Source of the DNA: Granulicella sp.
Lineage (GTDB): Bacteria > Acidobacteriota > Terriglobia > Terriglobales > Acidobacteriaceae
Length of the DNA: 34,030 bases
Direction: 5' to 3'
Assembly (NCBI GenBank): GCA_003133205.1
Contig: PKWK01000336.1
Coordinates: forward strand, 1 to 34,030
A model generated the notes under the pieces. That model saw only the letters and a program-made list of their open reading frames with translations. It was not told the origin of the DNA and did not search any database. Of this stretch, positions 30,929 to 34,030 are shown in pieces. How positions within the stretch are numbered: position 1 is the stretch's first letter; each line of letters starts with the position of its first letter. A program made the position numbers and the translations under genes.

Positions 30929-32117
30929 CAATGCCGCATGGTGGCAGCACGCAGTCTTCTACCAAATCCAAGGAGGGTTCAAAACCGACGATTCAGACTT
31001 CAAAGCGATCACCGCAAGACTCGACGCACTGAAATCGCTCGGCGTCGACGCGCTGCTTCTCCCCGCGCCGGATCTCCCGGCGCCAGGAACGAACGGCAAC
31101 ATGCCAAACTTCGACGACCTCGACAATCTCCTCCGTCGAGCCAGCGCTCACGGCATTCGCGTCCTGCTGACGATCCACGCAACCAGCGCTTCGCAGGATC
31201 TTTCCGGAATCGCCCGCTTCTGGCTCAGCCGCGGCGTCGCCGGTCTCTACATCGCCGCCGCGCCCGGAACCAGTTCTGAAGACGCGCAAGCCACAGCCCA
31301 GAAGCTGCGCAAGCTAGCCTCCACTGTCGCCGGCCAACGCATCATCATCTCGGACCTCGGCACCGCGAACGTCGCCCAGTCGCCACGCAGCCGAGCCTCA
31401 AGAACCTCCGACGCCTCAGCCGCGCAGTTGCAGATCGACTCCCGCGCAGATCGCCTCCCAACGCTCGACGCCGCCAGTCTCCGCCCGCTGCTGGCGCAAA
31501 CCCAACAAAACCTGCTCCTCAAACTTCACGCACCCAACTCGCTCGCTGAAGCGGTTGCCGCCATCGCAGTGATCGCGCACCCCACCGCGCTGATCGACTC
31601 CAGTGCAAATCTCGTCCTCGAGCCCACACCCGATCACCCCGAAGCAGCCGAGCAACCTGCCCAACCCGCGCCGCCAATGCCACCCGCCCCGCCGCCCGGA
31701 ACTTACTTGCCGTACGTGCCTTACACACCGTCGCCGAAGCCGCGCGTAGCTGTCGCGCCGAAGCCGGCGCCAATCGATCCGCTCACGTCGTGGTATCGGC
31801 AGTTGGTCGGACTCAACCACGACAACGCGGTGCTCCGCTACGGCAGCAAGACACTCCTCGACTTCGATGCGCAGAACGCGTTGGTGTGGGTGAATCGTCC
31901 AGCTTCGGAGTCCGTTCACACTCCGCCCGTCGTCGTGGTCTGCAATCTGTCGTCGTCGCCGTTGCAGTTCTCGCTCGCGGAGGCAATCAAGAGCCTCAAC
32001 CTGCGCGGATTTTTCCTGCGAACGTTGCTGCGCTCCGATCAAGGGATGGGCGCGCAGGACATCAACGCTGTGACTTTGCCGCCGTTTGGCGTTTACATCG
32101 GCGAGTTGCGGCGCTGA
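30759..32117 (+). CDS. Secreted GH13-like protein lacking catalytic residues
   Basis: The 452-residue product (from ATG 30759; a shorter start at 30843 is possible) has an export signal (RLRLWMQACLLLVAASTASAQ) and then aligns by eye with the GH13 protein at 5615: AAWWQHAVFYQIQGG, LDALKSLGVDALLLPAP, ARFWLSRGVAGLYIAA, RIIISDL and LTSWYRQLVGL. The nucleophile aspartate of GVAGFRLDA is Ala166 here, the acid/base Glu is Asp199, the DMVLNH region is gone, and the third Asp region (FDNHDN) is KLHAPN. A proline-rich insert (PAQPAPPMPPAPPPGTYLPY) precedes the C-terminal beta domain. The gene shows no frameshift, so it is probably a maintained non-catalytic protein, perhaps glycan-binding; that is inference. 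It overlaps the 3' end of the ATP-PP-loop gene. Confidence 0.8.
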   Translation: MPISSPPLDLNRPDRPHPKHRIPRLRLWMQACLLLVAASTASAQMMAKPGHIGSGLSNAAWWQHAVFYQIQGGFKTDDSDFKAITARLDALKSLGVDALLLPAPDLPAPGTNGNMPNFDDLDNLLRRASAHGIRVLLTIHATSASQDLSGIARFWLSRGVAGLYIAAAPGTSSEDAQATAQKLRKLASTVAGQRIIISDLGTANVAQSPRSRASRTSDASAAQLQIDSRADRLPTLDAASLRPLLAQTQQNLLLKLHAPNSLAEAVAAIAVIAHPTALIDSSANLVLEPTPDHPEAAEQPAQPAPPMPPAPPPGTYLPYVPYTPSPKPRVAVAPKPAPIDPLTSWYRQLVGLNHDNAVLRYGSKTLLDFDAQNALVWVNRPASESVHTPPVVVVCNLSSSPLQFSLAEAIKSLNLRGFFLRTLLRSDQGMGAQDINAVTLPPFGVYIGELRR

Positions 32118-32126
32118 GCGGCATTG

Positions 32127-32744
32127 CTATTTTTGCGATGATTTCTCAAGCCGGTTGATCTGATCGGCGTCCATCTCTTTGCGGAGTTGGAGCAGCAGGT
32201 GAGTGTTTGCCTTCTCCAACTCTGCGCGAGCCTGTGCGACGCGGTCGATCTGGGCAAACAGCGCGGCTTCGTCGGGCGATGGCGACCTGGAGAGCGTTTC
32301 CAACTGCATCTGTGCCTGCTGCACACCCTCAAAGCGCGAGAGCAGCGCGCCGCGATTCTGCTCGAAGATCGTGTCCATGCGCGTCTGCTGTTCCGGACGC
32401 AGCTTTAGATTCTTGGCGAAGCCGTGGTCGTCCCACCAGCGTCCCGGCGGGCCAAGCTGCAGGCCAGGTCTGCTTTCCGTGGTCGGGTTTCGCTGCACAG
32501 GCTGGGAAGGCACATTTCGGCCGGGCTCGACACCGCCGGGGCGAGAACCGCCAGATGGGAACCCGGGGCCGCCCATGCCGCCGCCGTTCATTCCACCGCC
32601 GCCCGGACCTCCACCGCCGGGGCCGCCGCCTGGTGGCGGACCGCCTCCGCCACGTCCCTGCGCGAGGGAAGTGGAGGCCACGCCCATCGCGAGGCAGACC
32701 CCGATCGCTATTTCACGCGCGAGTGCGCCTCTTCCGCGTTTCAT
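32127..32744 (-). CDS. CpxP/Spy-like exported protein with glycine-rich linker
   Basis: The 205-residue product has a signal peptide (REIAIGVCLAMGVASTSLAQ), a long Gly/Pro-rich low-complexity stretch (about residues 30-75), then a helical domain with two LTxxQ-like motifs: LKLRPEQQTRMDTIF and LRKEMDADQINRLE. This is the layout of periplasmic stress chaperones and metal-resistance sensors of the CpxP/Spy/CnrX kind. Its ATG shares one base with the stop of the anti-sigma gene (TAATG), so its translation is coupled. In related systems such proteins sense envelope stress or metals for an ECF sigma factor, which fits here but is inference. Confidence 0.82.
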   Translation of the reverse strand: MKRGRGALAREIAIGVCLAMGVASTSLAQGRGGGGPPPGGGPGGGGPGGGGMNGGGMGGPGFPSGGSRPGGVEPGRNVPSQPVQRNPTTESRPGLQLGPPGRWWDDHGFAKNLKLRPEQQTRMDTIFEQNRGALLSRFEGVQQAQMQLETLSRSPSPDEAALFAQIDRVAQARAELEKANTHLLLQLRKEMDADQINRLEKSSQK

Positions 32745-33280
32745 TAGTCTGAAGTCCTCTTCGATGCTCTGGGCCGAGCGCCGTGCGAGTTGGGGTCCAG
32801 ACCGTATGCGCTGGCGGACGTGGACTCATCCGCGCGCAGTTCCCCATCGATGGCGGACAGCAGCTCATTGTCTGCCTTGATGGTTGCTGGGGAGACTTGC
32901 GGAGCTGCTGGCTGCGAGTGCACGATTGCGACTTGAGGTTGCGCGGGTTGCTGATGGCTGTTGCGGACGGAGACGCCGATGCCTGCTGCGAGTGCGATGG
33001 CGAGGGATGCGGCCGTCCATGCGCGTGGGCGGTGCAGCCACTCGAAGACCGGCCGGCGCTGGGGCGCAAGGACGGGTTGGGAGGCTGCGCGGCGCTCTGC
33101 CCAGAGGCGAGTCTGCTGCTCGAAGCTGCCGATGGCTCCGGACACGCGCTCCGCCTCCTCGGCGCATTTCGGGCATGCTTTCAGGTGGGCCTGAACGGAG
33201 GAGGGATTCGCCCCGAGCAACAGGTCGGCGAACTGCTCGTCGGTGAGATGGGTTGGTTGGGCTTCGAGATAGTGTTCCAT
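32744..33280 (-). CDS. Anti-sigma factor with zinc-finger (ZAS) motif
   Basis: The start at 33280 (MEHYLEAQPTHLTDEQ) overlaps the sigma factor stop by one base (TGATG), which decides it over a longer frame. The 178-residue product carries HLKACPKC in its N-terminal domain, the H-x3-C-x2-C zinc anti-sigma signature (about residues 32-40). A single membrane helix follows (TAASLAIALAAGIGVSV, about residues 88-105), then a periplasmic tail of about 75 residues. It should hold the ECF sigma factor at the membrane until an envelope signal arrives. Confidence 0.9.
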   Translation of the reverse strand: MEHYLEAQPTHLTDEQFADLLLGANPSSVQAHLKACPKCAEEAERVSGAIGSFEQQTRLWAERRAASQPVLAPQRRPVFEWLHRPRAWTAASLAIALAAGIGVSVRNSHQQPAQPQVAIVHSQPAAPQVSPATIKADNELLSAIDGELRADESTSASAYGLDPNSHGARPRASKRTSD

Positions 33281-33861
33281 CAGATTCTTCCTCCCAGCTT
33301 CAGCCTGACCGCTTTGACTGCGCGGTGGAGATGGGTCTTTACCGTGCTGATCTGCATTCCGGTGGCTTCGCATATCTCCTGCAACTCCATCTCTTCGATG
33401 AAGCGTAGCAGAAAGATGGTGCGTTGATTGACTGACAATGATTCGAGCGCGGCCGATACCTGCTGCGCTCTCTCCCGGGCCAGGATTTGCGACTCGGGCG
33501 AACTTTCGGAGCTTGGCAAGAGCGACGACATCTCACTCAGGTCCGGCCTAGTTTTCTGGACCGTGCGCCAGAACTGAAACTTGCGCGATCGCTGATGATC
33601 CCGCACCAGGTTGGTCGCGATATGGGCGAGCCAGGTGTAGACAGCGCAGTCGCCGCGGAAAGAATCCCTGGCGTTGTAAGCCTTCAGCAGGCAGTCCTGG
33701 ACAATGGTCTCGGCGAGGTCCTGATCTCCGGTGGAGTAGGCGACGAACCGCAGCAGGCGCGATCGATAGACACGATCCAGCGCCTCGATGTCGTTCAGCT
33801 CGGTAAGGGTGGGCGCACCCGTCACGCAGCAGATCATATCGGGATCGAGAGCAAGCTGCAT
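33280..33861 (-). CDS. ECF-subfamily RNA polymerase sigma factor
   Basis: The 193-residue product has a sigma-2 region (DRVYRSRLLRFVAYSTGDQDLAETIVQDCLLKAYNARDSF...VYTWLAHIATNLVRD, about residues 30-90) that binds core polymerase and the -10 element. It also has a sigma-4 region (ALESLSVNQRTIFLLRFIEEMELQEICEATGMQISTVKTHLHRAVKAVR, about 138-187) with a helix-turn-helix for the -35 element. It is the first gene of a three-gene, one-base-overlapping operon with its anti-sigma factor and a CpxP-like protein. No ribosome-binding site is clear; TACAGT lies five bases before the ATG. A poly-C repeat element sits about 105 bases upstream. Confidence 0.93.
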   Translation of the reverse strand: MQLALDPDMICCVTGAPTLTELNDIEALDRVYRSRLLRFVAYSTGDQDLAETIVQDCLLKAYNARDSFRGDCAVYTWLAHIATNLVRDHQRSRKFQFWRTVQKTRPDLSEMSSLLPSSESSPESQILARERAQQVSAALESLSVNQRTIFLLRFIEEMELQEICEATGMQISTVKTHLHRAVKAVRLKLGGRI

Positions 33862-33965
33862 ATCAAACTGTAGACGCCTACCTTTCCCGGTGCGATTACA
33901 TGGGCCGAAAAGATTACTTGACGACGATGCGCGGGGTTCGGAGGTAACTCCTGAACTCGCCTATT

Positions 33966-34030
33966 GCCCCCCCGGTATCGATTGGTGCATAATCTTCCAA
34001 ACAAACCACTTACCGGCTATTGAATTTGCA
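33966..34030 (+). repeat. Poly-C plus tandem AT-rich unit element, copy 3 (cut by window end)
   Basis: GCCCCCCCGGTATCG is followed by a unit at 33988, CATAATCTTCCAAACAAA then CCACTTACC, nearly identical to the first unit of copy 2. Exactly 41 bases later (34029) the next unit begins with CA before the window ends. It lies upstream of the ECF sigma operon with its poly-C end towards that gene. Confidence 0.75.

Overview
The window is GC-rich, densely coded chromosomal DNA. It most likely comes from an acidobacterium of the Acidobacteriaceae/Terriglobia type (Granulicella, Edaphobacter or Terriglobus relatives). The inference rests on a tandem pair of TIGR03435 'soil-associated' proteins, the futalosine-pathway gene mqnA, secreted carbohydrate enzymes (GH13 and a CE8 pectinesterase), and coding style. 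It is not proven here.

Bases 1-9,700 hold a branched-chain amino acid cluster, ilvD (5'-truncated by the window edge), ilvB, ilvN and ilvC, all on the + strand and closed by a good terminator. Unrelated cargo separates the ilv genes: a REP-flanked IS200-like (RAYT) transposase with two small genes after ilvD; an ankyrin protein, a lipoprotein and a secreted GH13 glucosidase after ilvB; and a small membrane protein after ilvN. Several cargo genes look AT-richer than the ilv genes.

Bases 9,900-18,600 hold a DUF4174 secreted protein, a cyclic-nucleotide-domain histidine kinase, and a minus-strand block. That block contains DUF427, a conserved hypothetical, topA, a dprA split by a one-base frameshift, a TlpA-like thioredoxin and a DUF3565 protein. 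Bases 18,600-23,900 hold mqnA, a DedA/VTT membrane protein, a possible 38-codon small gene, fabH, the SRP RNA gene (minus strand) and a membrane-anchored MutS-family ATPase.

Bases 23,900-30,000 are looser. They carry three small membrane-protein genes set among a short repeat family, then pectinesterase, a tiny DUF3309-like protein, two TIGR03435 proteins and a decayed remnant. From 30,000 to the end come an ATP-PP-loop (diphthine-ammonia-ligase-like) gene behind twin GTATATAC palindromes, a secreted GH13-like protein that has lost its catalytic residues, and a tightly coupled minus-strand operon of ECF sigma factor, zinc anti-sigma factor and CpxP-like protein.

The most interesting signals are non-coding. 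A dispersed element made of a poly-C run followed by AT-rich repeat units occurs in four intergenic places; in the three best copies the first two units are spaced 41-42 bases apart. There is also a RAYT with composite REPs in inverted orientation, two other dispersed repeat families, and a recurring -10-like hexamer 6-8 bases before start codons that lack a ribosome-binding site, suggesting leaderless mRNAs. No tRNA, rRNA, CRISPR array or prophage was recognised.
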